From Clostridium thermobutyricum DSM 4928 (GTDB taxonomy: Bacteria > Bacillota > Clostridia > Clostridiales > Clostridiaceae): a DNA stretch of 64,000 bases. Below are positions 43,042 to 51,669 of this stretch, piece after piece. The number at the start of each line of letters is the position of its first letter. Position 1 is the stretch's first letter. The notes under the pieces are model-generated. The model saw only the letters and a program-made list of their open reading frames with translations. It did not search any database and had not been told where the DNA came from. The DNA lies in NCBI RefSeq assembly GCF_002050515.1, contig NZ_LTAY01000026.1, positions 124,001 through 188,000 of the forward strand. The letters are read 5' to 3'. Position numbers and translations under genes: made by a program.

Positions 43042-43142
43042 TATAATTATATTATATCAAATTTTAATATTAAATAAACTAATTATTTAAATATTTATAA
43101 TTAAAATTTAAGAGTTATTTATAAAAGAATAATTAAATAAAA

Positions 43143-43168
43143 GTGGGCAATTATTAACTGCCCACTTT
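43143..43168. terminator. Hairpin of the GTGGACAA family
   Basis: GTGGGCA and TGCCCAC pair around ATTATTAAC, followed by TTT. It lies downstream of the yciI-like gene on the minus strand. Confidence 0.7.
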
Positions 43169-43245
43169 CATCTTATGGTTATAAATTAGCTATTAAAGTA
43201 AATATTTATATAAGTAAATCTAAAAGAACTACATTCTTGTATTAC

Positions 43246-43542
43246 TTACTTGTTGAACCATTCACTAGGTGATTGATTGAAGTAATGAGGAGAGAACTCC
43301 GTGATATTATAATCTTGTATATCACGAGCCTTGAATGGTTCATTAGATAAGTAATTTTTTATTTCTTCAATAGTGTTAGCTTTCATAATGAATATACCAC
43401 CACTCATGTTTGACTTTAACCCAGACATTAATATTAATCCTTTATCCATTGCCTTTTGAGTATAAGCCATATGTTCTTTCATAATATCATCATTAATTAA
43501 ATTAGGATTTGTTAGTATTCCTTCTATAATAAAATATTTCAT
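43246..43542 (-). CDS. YciI-like protein
   Basis: A 98-residue protein of the YciI/DUF1330-like ferredoxin-fold group: MKYFIIEGILTNPNLINDDIMKEHMAYTQKAMDKGLILMSG, then the GGIFIMKANTIEEIKNYLSNEPF segment. The conserved His of KEHMAY is the putative active-site residue of the group. Its enzymatic role is unknown. AAGGAG precedes the ATG. It is monocistronic. Confidence 0.85.
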   Translation of the reverse strand: MKYFIIEGILTNPNLINDDIMKEHMAYTQKAMDKGLILMSGLKSNMSGGIFIMKANTIEEIKNYLSNEPFKARDIQDYNITEFSPHYFNQSPSEWFNK

Positions 43543-43747
43543 TTTATAGCTCCTTAAACTTTATATAAAAAAAGTTTTATCTATTATAATTAGATTTGAA
43601 TTTATTTCTTGATTTCATTATAGTAAATTTAAATTTTATAGTAAAGAAAAATTTTTGTTAATTAATAATATTTATTAATAATGAAATTTTATATTAAATA
43701 TGAGTATTATAAATAAAAATTAATTAGAATAAATGAGCATAATAAAA

Positions 43748-43770
43748 TTGGGCAACTATTAATTGCCCAA
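43748..43770. terminator. Hairpin of the GTGGACAA family, AT-shifted
   Basis: TTGGGCAA and TTGCCCAA pair around CTATTAA. It lies downstream of the ydcF-like gene on the minus strand. Apart from this, 43543-43830 shows nothing. Confidence 0.7.
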
Positions 43771-43830
43771 TTTAATATTTTAAATAAATTTTATTTACGA
43801 AAAATAATTTTTAATTTATAAATTTAATAT

Positions 43831-44628
43831 TTATAAAGATTTAGAAGCATATTTTGGATTTGCTACACGAATCATTTCAGCATATTCTTTTTTTAATTCT
43901 GAAAAAGCTAAATTAACTTCATTAGGAATATCAATATGAACTATAAAATCTTTTCCATTAGGACCATAACCATCTGAATTATCAGAAAGTCTTGGTATTT
44001 CTCCCATTAACAATGAAATATATCTTTCAATATCCCACATTCCTAAAATATTATCTTCATAAGTTAATTCATCTTTTTTAACAACTACTTTTGCTTTGTA
44101 TGCTGCATAATTTATAATTGTGATGTCATTAGATACATATTTGCGAAGTACTGCTTCCATACGATATTGCATAGTTGAGTCTTGTACAAGAATTATACTA
44201 TTAAAATCAATATTATTTTCTTTTAATAGCTCTAATAAATAAGTAATGTTATTACCACAATTTGTAGAATTACATTCTAATAAATCAGGCTCTAAACCAT
44301 ATTTATATTTTAAATATTCAGAGAAAATTTCAGCCTCTGTCATTCCTGTTGATTTTATATTAGGAAGTTCATTATGGATTTTTTTTCTTAATGTTTCTGT
44401 AGTATGACCAGCTCCACCAACAATTATATATTTTTTTGAAATATTATTTTTAATTGCTTCAGCTAAGACATCACCACCACATATGATACTTCCACCAAAT
44501 AAAACCATTACGTCAGCTTGATTTATACCATATTTTTTATTTAATTCTTCTTTTGTTAGAAGAGGAATATCTCTTTTTCCACAAAATTTTCCTAATGTAT
44601 TTATATAATCAGCAATTTGTTTTTTCAT
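43831..44628 (-). CDS. YdcF-like protein (DUF218)
   Basis: 265 residues from the ATG at 44628, which has GGAGGTG upstream and gives the length of E. coli YdcF (266); a longer frame to 44739 overlaps the transporter gene and has no site. The DUF218 Rossmann-like fold shows VMVLFGGSIICGGDVLAEAI, KYIIVGGAGHTTETLR, ECNSTNCGNNITYLLELLK and VQDSTMQYRMEAVLRKY. E. coli YdcF binds S-adenosylmethionine, but no reaction is known. It lies 52 bp downstream of the MMPL gene and may be co-transcribed. Confidence 0.88.
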   Translation of the reverse strand: MKKQIADYINTLGKFCGKRDIPLLTKEELNKKYGINQADVMVLFGGSIICGGDVLAEAIKNNISKKYIIVGGAGHTTETLRKKIHNELPNIKSTGMTEAEIFSEYLKYKYGLEPDLLECNSTNCGNNITYLLELLKENNIDFNSIILVQDSTMQYRMEAVLRKYVSNDITIINYAAYKAKVVVKKDELTYEDNILGMWDIERYISLLMGEIPRLSDNSDGYGPNGKDFIVHIDIPNEVNLAFSELKKEYAEMIRVANPKYASKSL

Positions 44629-44680
44629 ATGACACCTCCAAGAACTTTGTCTACAGGTTTTATTATAGCAAATATAGTTT

Positions 44681-47600
44681 TTATACATCTTCAGATTTTT
44701 TATTTTTCTTAGATAATAAGAAGTTACCTTCTTTATCATAAGGCCAGAAGTTTGCTTTATTAAACATTTGAGCCATTATAGGAATAAATATAGGTAATAT
44801 TAAAACTACATATATAAATAAACCTACTATAACTACTAAAGATATTTCTGCAAGGATAAGAACGCCAGAAGGAATTAATGCAGCAAATGTTCCACCTAAT
44901 ATAATTGCAGCAGACATTATTACTTTTCCCATAACCTTAATAGTATCTAGCATACCTTCTTTTACAGATAAACCTTCTGTTTGTTTAAATCTCGTTATTA
45001 TGAAAATTGAATAATCAATTCCAAGGGAAACTAATATAACAAATCCAAAGAATAGAGTAATCCAATTAAGTCCTACATATCCAAACACTTTTTGGAATAG
45101 TAATTGAACAATTCCAAGTGAAGTAAAGTAAGTTAAAATAATTGAAATTAATATATAAATAGGCATTACTAAGCTTCTTAATAAAATCATTAATGCAATT
45201 AAAACTGAAATAGTTACTAATACCATTACTTCATAATAATCATGGTTTGCCATACTTCTAATATTGTAGTTTAAGCTAATTAATCCATCTTCACCAATTT
45301 GAGCATTGCTTAAATTAGTACCTATAATACTAGTTTTAACTATATTTTTTAGTTTAGGTATTTCATTCATAGCTTGATTAGAATATGGATTTTCTTTTAA
45401 TGTAACTGTTATTGTAGCTAATTGTCCATTTGGACTTAAATAATTATTAATAGCTTCTTTAAATTGACTATTATTAAATATAGACTTAGGCACATATACA
45501 CCAGTATTTCCATAAGGCAATTTAGACCATTTATTTATATATCCATTTGCTTCCTTTATTCCACTGTTAATTTTATTTATGTCAGATGCACCAGTTCCAA
45601 GTCCATTAGATAATTCATTTATTTTTCCAGAGAACTCTTGGAAACCAGAATTTATTTTTGATTGTCCATCTGATATTTCACCTAAAGCATTTGATATTTC
45701 TGGGACTTTAGATAAAATTTCATTTCCACCTTTATTTGTTTCATTTAAACCAGTATTAAGCTCATTTAATCCATTGTAAACTTCATTAATACCATTTTGG
45801 AATTCAGAAATTCCGTTAGTAATTAAAGTTGATTTAGAGTTTAATTCATTCATGGCACTAGATAATTTTTGCATACCACTATTAAGTGAATTTAATTGAT
45901 TAACAAATTCTGTGGTATCTGATTCCATAGCATTAGATAATTGTTCTTCATAACTATTAGCAGTTTTTGATAAGTTACTTAAATCATCAACAGCTTGTCT
46001 AAAGTCTTTATTTTTTAAAGCACTTGGATTAGCTTTAATATAATTTTGTAAGTTGCTATTTATGTTGTTAGAAATATTATTTAATTTATTTAAATCTATA
46101 CTATTTTTTAGGTTATTAGCATAGTTAACCATACTATTTACCTTGTTAGTAACAGTATTTATTTTATTTGAAACTAAATTTAAATTTTGACCAACTTCAT
46201 TATAACCTTGTTGAATTTCTTCTTCACCATTTTTAAGTTCATTTAATTTATTTTCTGCTTCTTGTACACCAGATTTTAATTTTCCACTAGCATTTGCTTC
46301 AAGAGTAATACTGTTTGTTAAAGTATTTAAAGCAGATTGAAGCTCTATAACACCATCTTTAGTTTTAAGAGTTCCTGAATCTAATTTATTAATATCAGCT
46401 ATAGCAGATTGAAGTTGAGGTTCAGAATTCTTTAATTTATCACTTGTAGTGCTTAATCCTTCACCAATCTTAGATAAATCTTTTGTTCCAGTTTTCATTC
46501 CTTTATTAACTATTCCTGCTTGTGTATCCACATAAATATCATCAAGTCTTGTACCTAATGGTTGAGATAAACTCATAACTTGTTTAACTTCAGGATCTTT
46601 TTCTAAGTTATCAGATATTTTAGCAATAGTTTCAACATATTCTGGAGATTTCATGCTCTTATCATTAGCTATATAAATTGTTATAGGAGATATTTTTCCA
46701 ATACCAAAATTATTTGCAATTATATTAAATCCTTGTATAGATGGATATTTACTACTTATTTCATTTACTAAGTTAAAAGATTCAACACCATTATCTAAAC
46801 AAATTGGAATTACACACACTACAATAACTAATAATAAAGCAAGTATAGGTTTAGTTAATGCAAATTTACCTAAGAAGCTCCAAACTTTATTTTCTTTATT
46901 ATTATGTTTTTTACTAAATGGAAAAAATAATTTATGCCCTAATATAGCCATAATTGAAGGCAATAAAGTAAATAAAGCTAAAATTAAGAATATTACACTT
47001 ATAGAAACAGAGCTTGCACTTTTATATAGTGAAAATTGTACAAAGTATAATATAGTGAAAACTATAAAAATAGGAGTTGCACTAAATAATACAGTTTTAC
47101 CAGCTGTTTTATAAGTTTGTTTTATAGCTTCATATTTGTTTAATCCATTATCTAATTCTTCTTTAAATCTACTAATTAGCAATATACAATAATCTGTTCC
47201 CATACCAAAAAGAATACAAATCATAAAGACTTGGGTGTAATTTGATACTGGAAAATTAAAATATTTACTCAGTATAGCAACTACAAATTGAGATGCTATA
47301 TAACTTAAAATTATTAATACTAAAGGTACAAATGGAATTATAAATGACCTAAACACAATAAATAAGACAAGGAATATAAATATAACAGTTATAGTTGTAG
47401 TTATACCAAGTCCTTTTTGAGATGCTATATTAATATCTGCCTCAATTAAACTATTTCCTGTTAGATATGTTTTAACTCCTTCTGTTTTTATGCTATTAGT
47501 TATATTTTTTCTTATTATAGGATTATTGAGTTTTTTACTGTGAATGTTAAAAATAGCTAATATAGTAGTGTTATTTTTAGAAATCATTTGAGGTTTTAAT

Positions 47601-47938
47601 GCTGTATTACTAAAGCAATCTGTTATAGATGAGATATGAAGTTTATCTTTTTCTTTAGATATTTTATTTAGTGTAGCCTTTATATTATTTTCATCTGCAT
47701 TTGTTAATCCAGTTGGAACATTAAATACTGCAATATATTGATTGTTGTTTTCACCTCCATTTTCAATAGATAGTTGTTTTATAACTTGTGGTGGATAATC
47801 ATTTGGTAATACTATAGCTCCCTTTTCACTGACTAGTTTAGTAAGAGAAGGAGAGAAAATAGCTAAAGCTATGATTAAAATTGTCCATAGAATTAAGGAA
47901 ATCCACCTAAGATTTTTTTTATCAAAAAATTTATTCAT
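44681..47938 (-). CDS. MMPL/RND-family membrane transporter
   Basis: A 1085-residue transporter. It has an N-terminal helix, an extracytoplasmic domain, five helices at about 180-345 with the MMPL motif IKQTYKTAGKTVLFSATPIF, and one near 365. A long extracellular heptad region (about 470-830) follows, with YhgE-like repeats (LNKLNNISNNINSNL, ISNALGEISDGQSKINSGF). Six C-terminal helices end it, with GFVILVSLGIDYSIFIITRFK and MLDTIKVMGKVIMSAAIILGG. The charged Asp of GIDY fits proton coupling. Members export lipids, siderophores or drugs, or support secretion. The ribosome binding site is weak (AGGGAAG), and an 18-bp palindrome lies upstream. Confidence 0.92.
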   Translation of the reverse strand: MNKFFDKKNLRWISLILWTILIIALAIFSPSLTKLVSEKGAIVLPNDYPPQVIKQLSIENGGENNNQYIAVFNVPTGLTNADENNIKATLNKISKEKDKLHISSITDCFSNTALKPQMISKNNTTILAIFNIHSKKLNNPIIRKNITNSIKTEGVKTYLTGNSLIEADINIASQKGLGITTTITVIFIFLVLFIVFRSFIIPFVPLVLIILSYIASQFVVAILSKYFNFPVSNYTQVFMICILFGMGTDYCILLISRFKEELDNGLNKYEAIKQTYKTAGKTVLFSATPIFIVFTILYFVQFSLYKSASSVSISVIFLILALFTLLPSIMAILGHKLFFPFSKKHNNKENKVWSFLGKFALTKPILALLLVIVVCVIPICLDNGVESFNLVNEISSKYPSIQGFNIIANNFGIGKISPITIYIANDKSMKSPEYVETIAKISDNLEKDPEVKQVMSLSQPLGTRLDDIYVDTQAGIVNKGMKTGTKDLSKIGEGLSTTSDKLKNSEPQLQSAIADINKLDSGTLKTKDGVIELQSALNTLTNSITLEANASGKLKSGVQEAENKLNELKNGEEEIQQGYNEVGQNLNLVSNKINTVTNKVNSMVNYANNLKNSIDLNKLNNISNNINSNLQNYIKANPSALKNKDFRQAVDDLSNLSKTANSYEEQLSNAMESDTTEFVNQLNSLNSGMQKLSSAMNELNSKSTLITNGISEFQNGINEVYNGLNELNTGLNETNKGGNEILSKVPEISNALGEISDGQSKINSGFQEFSGKINELSNGLGTGASDINKINSGIKEANGYINKWSKLPYGNTGVYVPKSIFNNSQFKEAINNYLSPNGQLATITVTLKENPYSNQAMNEIPKLKNIVKTSIIGTNLSNAQIGEDGLISLNYNIRSMANHDYYEVMVLVTISVLIALMILLRSLVMPIYILISIILTYFTSLGIVQLLFQKVFGYVGLNWITLFFGFVILVSLGIDYSIFIITRFKQTEGLSVKEGMLDTIKVMGKVIMSAAIILGGTFAALIPSGVLILAEISLVVIVGLFIYVVLILPIFIPIMAQMFNKANFWPYDKEGNFLLSKKNKKSEDV

Positions 47939-47967
47939 TTTAGAAACACTTCCCTAACAGAATGTAT

Positions 47968-48006
47968 AATTTCTAAAATTAAATTGATAATTTAATTTTA
48001 GAAATT
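47968..48006 (-). promoter_or_regulatory. Perfect 18-bp inverted repeat upstream of the MMPL gene
   Basis: AATTTCTAAAATTAAATT and its exact complement AATTTAATTTTAGAAATT are separated by 3 bp. A TATACT -10 (minus strand) lies just upstream of it at 48008-48013, so the dyad would sit at the transcription start. It has no T run, so an operator is more likely than a terminator. Confidence 0.6.
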
Positions 48007-48027
48007 TAGTATAATAGAAAGTACAAA

Positions 48028-48489
48028 TTAATTATTTTTAGATTCTTTTTTTAATACGTTATTGTAATTAAGGACTAAATAAATATTTATTGTTTGAAGT
48101 GTAATAATACAAATAGAAATTATAATGCCTATAATTGGTGAAATTAAATTTATATTTATACTACTTGAAATAATAATTCCAATAACTTCTAAAAGGATTT
48201 GTAAGAATCCCCAGATTATATTTAAAAACATAAATGTTCTATAAAACTTATTTTTAGAAATTCTCTCAAATAAAAATCCAACATAAACATAATAAAAAGA
48301 AAATAAAATACAAATCACTATAAGAAAAAAGTACTCAATAACTTGATATGGGTTTACTAAATAAAAAGGACTAGTTCCATTAATACAAGCACAAATTTCA
48401 TTATACAGAGCGTAAAAATTGAAAAATATAGCAATAATAGGAAATAAACATAAAATAATAATTTTAGACTTATTCAAATAAATATTCAT
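48028..48489 (-). CDS. Four-helix membrane protein
   Basis: 153 residues from the ATG at 48489, which follows GAAGAAGGTG; the frame also allows an upstream start at 48522. Hydrophobic segments lie at about 9-28, 49-72, 86-108 and 113-138, with a cytoplasmic KKESKNN end. No family is recognised. It lies 89 bp upstream of the MMPL gene on the same strand, separated from it by the palindromic promoter region, and may be a functional partner. Confidence 0.7.
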   Translation of the reverse strand: MNIYLNKSKIIILCLFPIIAIFFNFYALYNEICACINGTSPFYLVNPYQVIEYFFLIVICILFSFYYVYVGFLFERISKNKFYRTFMFLNIIWGFLQILLEVIGIIISSSININLISPIIGIIISICIITLQTINIYLVLNYNNVLKKESKNN

Positions 48490-48778
48490 TTTTTCACCTT
48501 CTTCCCAATTTAAATCCCACAAAAGTAATTTTAAAGTTGACTTATGAACTTTTTATGGGGGATTAAGTTAATAATAGTAAATTTTTTAAAGAGAAAAAGT
48601 AAATTAATTAAATATAGAGTGGATAAAGCCTATTAATGATATTTATTATTAATTACATAAAAGAAAATTTGTTAATAGATGGTAAATAATTGATGTAATA
48701 AAACGAAATATTAAGCAATATAATAATTTACATTTTTTAACAATAATGATATGTTATATATAAGGTAGGTGAGGGAAA

Positions 48779-49339
48779 ATGAATAATAAAGGGACAGTAA
48801 CATTAATAACTGATAGACTTATTTTAAGAAAATACAGTATTGAAGATTCAAAGGATATGTATAAAAACTGGGGAACAGATAAGAAAGTAACAAGATTTTT
48901 GTCTTGGGAAAATCATAAAAATATAGAAGAAACAAAAAGAATTTTAGAGTATTGGGTTTCTAGATATGAAAGTGATAGCTTTTATAATTGGATAATAGAG
49001 CTTAAAGAAAATAATGAAGCTATTGGTGGAATAGAAGTTGTAGAATTAGATACAGTAAAGAAGGCTTGTGAAATTGGATATTGCCTTTCAAGTGAATATT
49101 GGAATAAAGGAATAATGACAGAAGCCTTAAAGAAGGTAATTGAATTTTTATTTAAAGAAGTTGAGTTAGAAGAAATTTACGCATTCCACGACACAAGAAA
49201 TGCTGCATCAGGTGAAGTAATGAGAAAATCTAACATGATATATAAAGGAACCTTTAGAAACTTTATAATTAGAAATATAAAATATGATAATATTTCTGCT
49301 TATTCAATTACAAAAAAAGAGTGGAAAGATAATTTATAA
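48779..49339 (+). CDS. GNAT-family N-acetyltransferase (RimJ/RimL-like)
   Basis: A 186-residue acetyltransferase: TLITDRLILRKYSIEDSKDMYKNWGTDKKVTRFLSWENH at the start, IGYCLSSEYWNKGIMTEALKKVIEFLF as motif A and AFHDTRNAASGEVMRKSNMIYKG as motif B. It is a paralogue in type of the protein at 16954. The substrate is unknown. GGTGAGGG precedes the ATG, and the gene ends at its own terminator. Confidence 0.9.
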   Translation: MNNKGTVTLITDRLILRKYSIEDSKDMYKNWGTDKKVTRFLSWENHKNIEETKRILEYWVSRYESDSFYNWIIELKENNEAIGGIEVVELDTVKKACEIGYCLSSEYWNKGIMTEALKKVIEFLFKEVELEEIYAFHDTRNAASGEVMRKSNMIYKGTFRNFIIRNIKYDNISAYSITKKEWKDNL

Positions 49340-49340
49340 A

Positions 49341-49374
49341 AAAATCCTGTGATTTAATATTTCACAGGATTTTT
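49341..49374 (+). terminator. Terminator after the acetyltransferase gene
   Basis: AAAATCCTGTGA and TCACAGGATTTT form a perfect 12-bp stem followed by T residues. Confidence 0.88.
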
Positions 49375-49422
49375 ATTTTATATTTTTACTTTAAATTTTT
49401 AAATTTTTATTTTAAATTTTTT

Positions 49423-49453
49423 ATCCCAAAATTGAAATTTAGCATATTTATTA
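49423..49453 (+). promoter_or_regulatory. Promoter-like motif ATCCCAAA-N13-ATATTTATTA
   Basis: The second copy of the element found at 25245-25275, with the same spacing and one base different in the second block. It ends 20 bp before the DUF1659 gene start. Shared use would put this pair and the phage-like replication genes under one regulator. Confidence 0.5.
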
Positions 49454-49473
49454 ATTGAAGGGAGTTGATAAGT

Positions 49474-49698
49474 ATGGCAAGAAAAATACTAAAAGAATTA
49501 GAACTAAAGGTTAGTTACAAAAAAGGAACTGATGACAAAGGAAATGACATTATAAAAAAGCAAAACTTTAATAATGTTAATTCAGAATTAAACCCAGAGG
49601 ATATGTACCTTTTTGGAGAAGCTGTAGGAGAGGTAATAAATTACTCGCTTACAGCAATAGAAACAGAAGAAGAATACACTTTAGTTTCAGAAGCTTAA
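49474..49698 (+). CDS. DUF1659 protein
   Basis: 74 residues from the ATG at 49474, 9 nt after GGGAG; a TTG at 49465 overlaps that site. The protein reads LELKVSYKKGTDDKGNDIIKKQNFNNVN then EDMYLFGEAVGEVINYSL, the DUF1659 pattern. These small proteins usually occur next to DUF2922 in Firmicutes, as here. The function is unknown. Confidence 0.85.
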   Translation: MARKILKELELKVSYKKGTDDKGNDIIKKQNFNNVNSELNPEDMYLFGEAVGEVINYSLTAIETEEEYTLVSEA

Positions 49699-49755
49699 AA
49701 GAGAAATAACAAAAGATAAGTAAAAAAGAATTTAAAAAATGGGAGGATAGATAAA

Positions 49756-49977
49756 ATGGTTGAAAAAAGTTTAGTAATGGGATTTGAAAATGAATTAGGA
49801 AAAAAGGTTAATGTATCAATAAAAGACGTTATTGATGAAGTAACTTCTGATAAAGCAAATGAAATAATGGACCTTATAGTATCTAAAAAAGTTTTTAAAA
49901 CTGATGGCGGGTTTTTAGTTAAAAAAGTAAGCTGTGAAATAGTAAATAAAGAAACTACTGAGATTTCAATAGGGTAA
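49756..49977 (+). CDS. DUF2922 protein
   Basis: A 73-residue protein matching DUF2922 (KSLVMGFENELGKKVNVSIKDVIDEVTSDKANEIMDLIVSKKVF, then FLVKKVSCEIVNKE). It lies 57 bp after the DUF1659 gene behind GGGAGGA and before a terminator, so the two form an operon. DUF1659 and DUF2922 proteins have no known activity. Confidence 0.87.
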   Translation: MVEKSLVMGFENELGKKVNVSIKDVIDEVTSDKANEIMDLIVSKKVFKTDGGFLVKKVSCEIVNKETTEISIG

Positions 49978-50319
49978 GAAGATTATATTTTAATAGAGAA
50001 TTTATATAGTCTATTCATAAATATTTATATAATTTATTAATGAAACAAGCACTTATAATAGGTGCTTGTTTTATTTATTAGAAGCATATGTATATATTTA
50101 CTAAAATTTAACAAATAATAATGTGATTTGTAATATCAATAAATAAAATTAATTTATAGTAATAAATTATAATAAAATGTATAATGTACTAAAATCTAAG
50201 CTTAATAATTATATGAAATAAATAGTAATTAAATAAAAAATCAAATCAGAAAAGAAGTTATTAGTGTAATAGTATTATATATGAGATTTATCAAAAATAA
50301 ATTTAGGTTGGGAGAAAAA
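49978..50319. other. Intergenic region
   Basis: Apart from the terminator at 50043-50073, this 342-bp stretch is AT-rich DNA without recognisable signals. It should hold the promoter of the next membrane protein. Confidence 0.5.
50043..50073 (+). terminator. Terminator of the DUF1659/DUF2922 operon
   Basis: AAACAAGCAC and GTGCTTGTTT form a perfect 10-bp stem followed by T residues. Confidence 0.85.
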
Positions 50320-51342
50320 ATGAATAATGGAAAAGAAATATTTTTGGCACTAATAATCTATACAATAAAAGAATTTTTATTAGGAATATATATTTTTTTA
50401 CTAAAAAGCTCATTTTTAATAATAGGTTTAATATTATTTATAATTTTATTTATTATATATAAATTAGTAAAAAATAAAGAGAAGAGAAAATATTATATAG
50501 ACTTAATGTTATTTTGTATAATACCAGGCTTAGTATTGTATATAGCAACATATATATTGAATTGTAGAATTATTTCAATAGATCAATATTCAATTTGTAC
50601 TAAATACATATTTTTAGGTGTATTAGCTAGTTTTATTTTTCCTATATATTGCTTACTATTTGTAGTTATATACACAATAGTATTTAAATATAGAAGAAAG
50701 AAAGGATTAGCAGATTCATTAATAAAAAATAGATTATCAAGATATATTTTAAAAGGAGCAGTATTTGTAATAATAATTGGAGGTACAATAGTTATAGCAT
50801 ATAATTCAATTTTATCTGTTGGACCAAATAAAGCTGATTTGGTTAAAAAAGTAGAAAGTATATTTAACTCAAACGGTGAAAAAATAACCAATCTTAATGT
50901 AGAAGAAATTAATACATTTAATGAACTACAGTCTTTTAATAATACAAATGAAAAGAAATTTTGGTTTGTTGGAAAAATAGATAATATACATGTAAATGGA
51001 AATATTACTTATAAAAGAATAGGCGACAAATGGGTATTTTATAAATTTTTAAATTCGAAAGTGAATGATTATGGAGAAATACCAAATATATATATAGCAA
51101 AAGAGTCATTAGTAGGAGAAAATGTACTTGGAGTAACTATTAAAAATGCAAATGATATTAAAATCACAAATGGATTTGTAAATTTTAATACTGGAAATGC
51201 AGAGTATTGGGTTTCATATAATGATGATAAAAATAAACTAGAAGAAGAGATTAGCTTTAAAAATATAAATAATTCATGGAAGCTTTCAAAAATTGGCTTT
51301 GTTGAAAATGAGAATACATTAAAATTTTATAATGAAATGTAG
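50320..51342 (+). CDS. Hypothetical membrane protein with extracellular domain
   Basis: 340 residues from the ATG at 50320, preceded by TTGGGAGAAAA; an earlier ATG at 50281 has no such site. Five hydrophobic segments lie at about 6-24, 26-44, 60-80, 95-120 and 144-163. A ~175-residue domain follows that should be outside, with beta-strand-like stretches (KFWFVGKIDNIHVNGNITYKRIGDKWVFYKF). The layout recalls proteins with a DUF-type beta domain for envelope functions. No family is recognised. It ends at a shared bidirectional terminator. Confidence 0.7.
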   Translation: MNNGKEIFLALIIYTIKEFLLGIYIFLLKSSFLIIGLILFIILFIIYKLVKNKEKRKYYIDLMLFCIIPGLVLYIATYILNCRIISIDQYSICTKYIFLGVLASFIFPIYCLLFVVIYTIVFKYRRKKGLADSLIKNRLSRYILKGAVFVIIIGGTIVIAYNSILSVGPNKADLVKKVESIFNSNGEKITNLNVEEINTFNELQSFNNTNEKKFWFVGKIDNIHVNGNITYKRIGDKWVFYKFLNSKVNDYGEIPNIYIAKESLVGENVLGVTIKNANDIKITNGFVNFNTGNAEYWVSYNDDKNKLEEEISFKNINNSWKLSKIGFVENENTLKFYNEM

Positions 51343-51346
51343 TAAA

Positions 51347-51385
51347 ATTAAAAGTGTAGAATATTTAAATTACTACACTTTTAAT
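51347..51385. terminator. Bidirectional terminator
   Basis: ATTAAAAGTGTAG and CTACACTTTTAAT are perfect 13-bp complements between convergent genes. Confidence 0.88.
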
Positions 51386-51396
51386 CTTATAAAGGA

Positions 51397-51669
51397 TTAT
51401 TTTCTATCTAAAACTCTAACTATATTTTTTAGATTTAAATTTTCAGTATTTTCAAAGTTATTAATAACATCAATTACTAAGACAGGAACATGTTTAATAG
51501 CTCCAGATTTAGTCTTTACTCTAACTATAACCATATCACCTTTATTTACTTTACCAGTTAGTGCATTTGGAATTCTCCAATGAAAAGCTTTATCATTATT
51601 TAGAATCATATTTCCATTTTCATCAGTACCAAAATGCATTCCTTTTATAACATTTAATTCTTTAAACAT
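51397..51669 (-). CDS. Small beta-rich protein (DUF5839-like)
   Basis: A 90-residue protein behind AAAGGTGG. It reads FGTDENGNMILNNDKAFHWRIPNALTGKVNKGDMVIVRV, then VPVLVIDVINNFENTENL, a small beta-barrel pattern seen in DUF5839-type proteins. That assignment is tentative and the function is unknown. It is monocistronic and convergent with the gene at 50320. Confidence 0.6.
   Translation of the reverse strand: MFKELNVIKGMHFGTDENGNMILNNDKAFHWRIPNALTGKVNKGDMVIVRVKTKSGAIKHVPVLVIDVINNFENTENLNLKNIVRVLDRK

Larger units (their letters stand above)
42926..43050 (-). ncRNA. Candidate antisense RNA overlapping the toxin 3' end
   Basis: On the minus strand a TATAAT-type -10 lies at about 43050-43058 (the -35 is weak). 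The unit would run through the hairpin 43012-43041 to the T-rich terminator at 42926-42934, about 115 nt, covering the end of the miniprotein gene. This tail-to-tail layout is that of the txpA/RatA antitoxin RNAs. It is inferred, not demonstrated. Confidence 0.4.

Noticed and set aside
44629..44739. Longer start for the ydcF-like protein.
   Set aside because: It overlaps the MMPL gene by 59 bp and lacks a site, while the ATG at 44628 has GGAGGTG and gives the normal family length.
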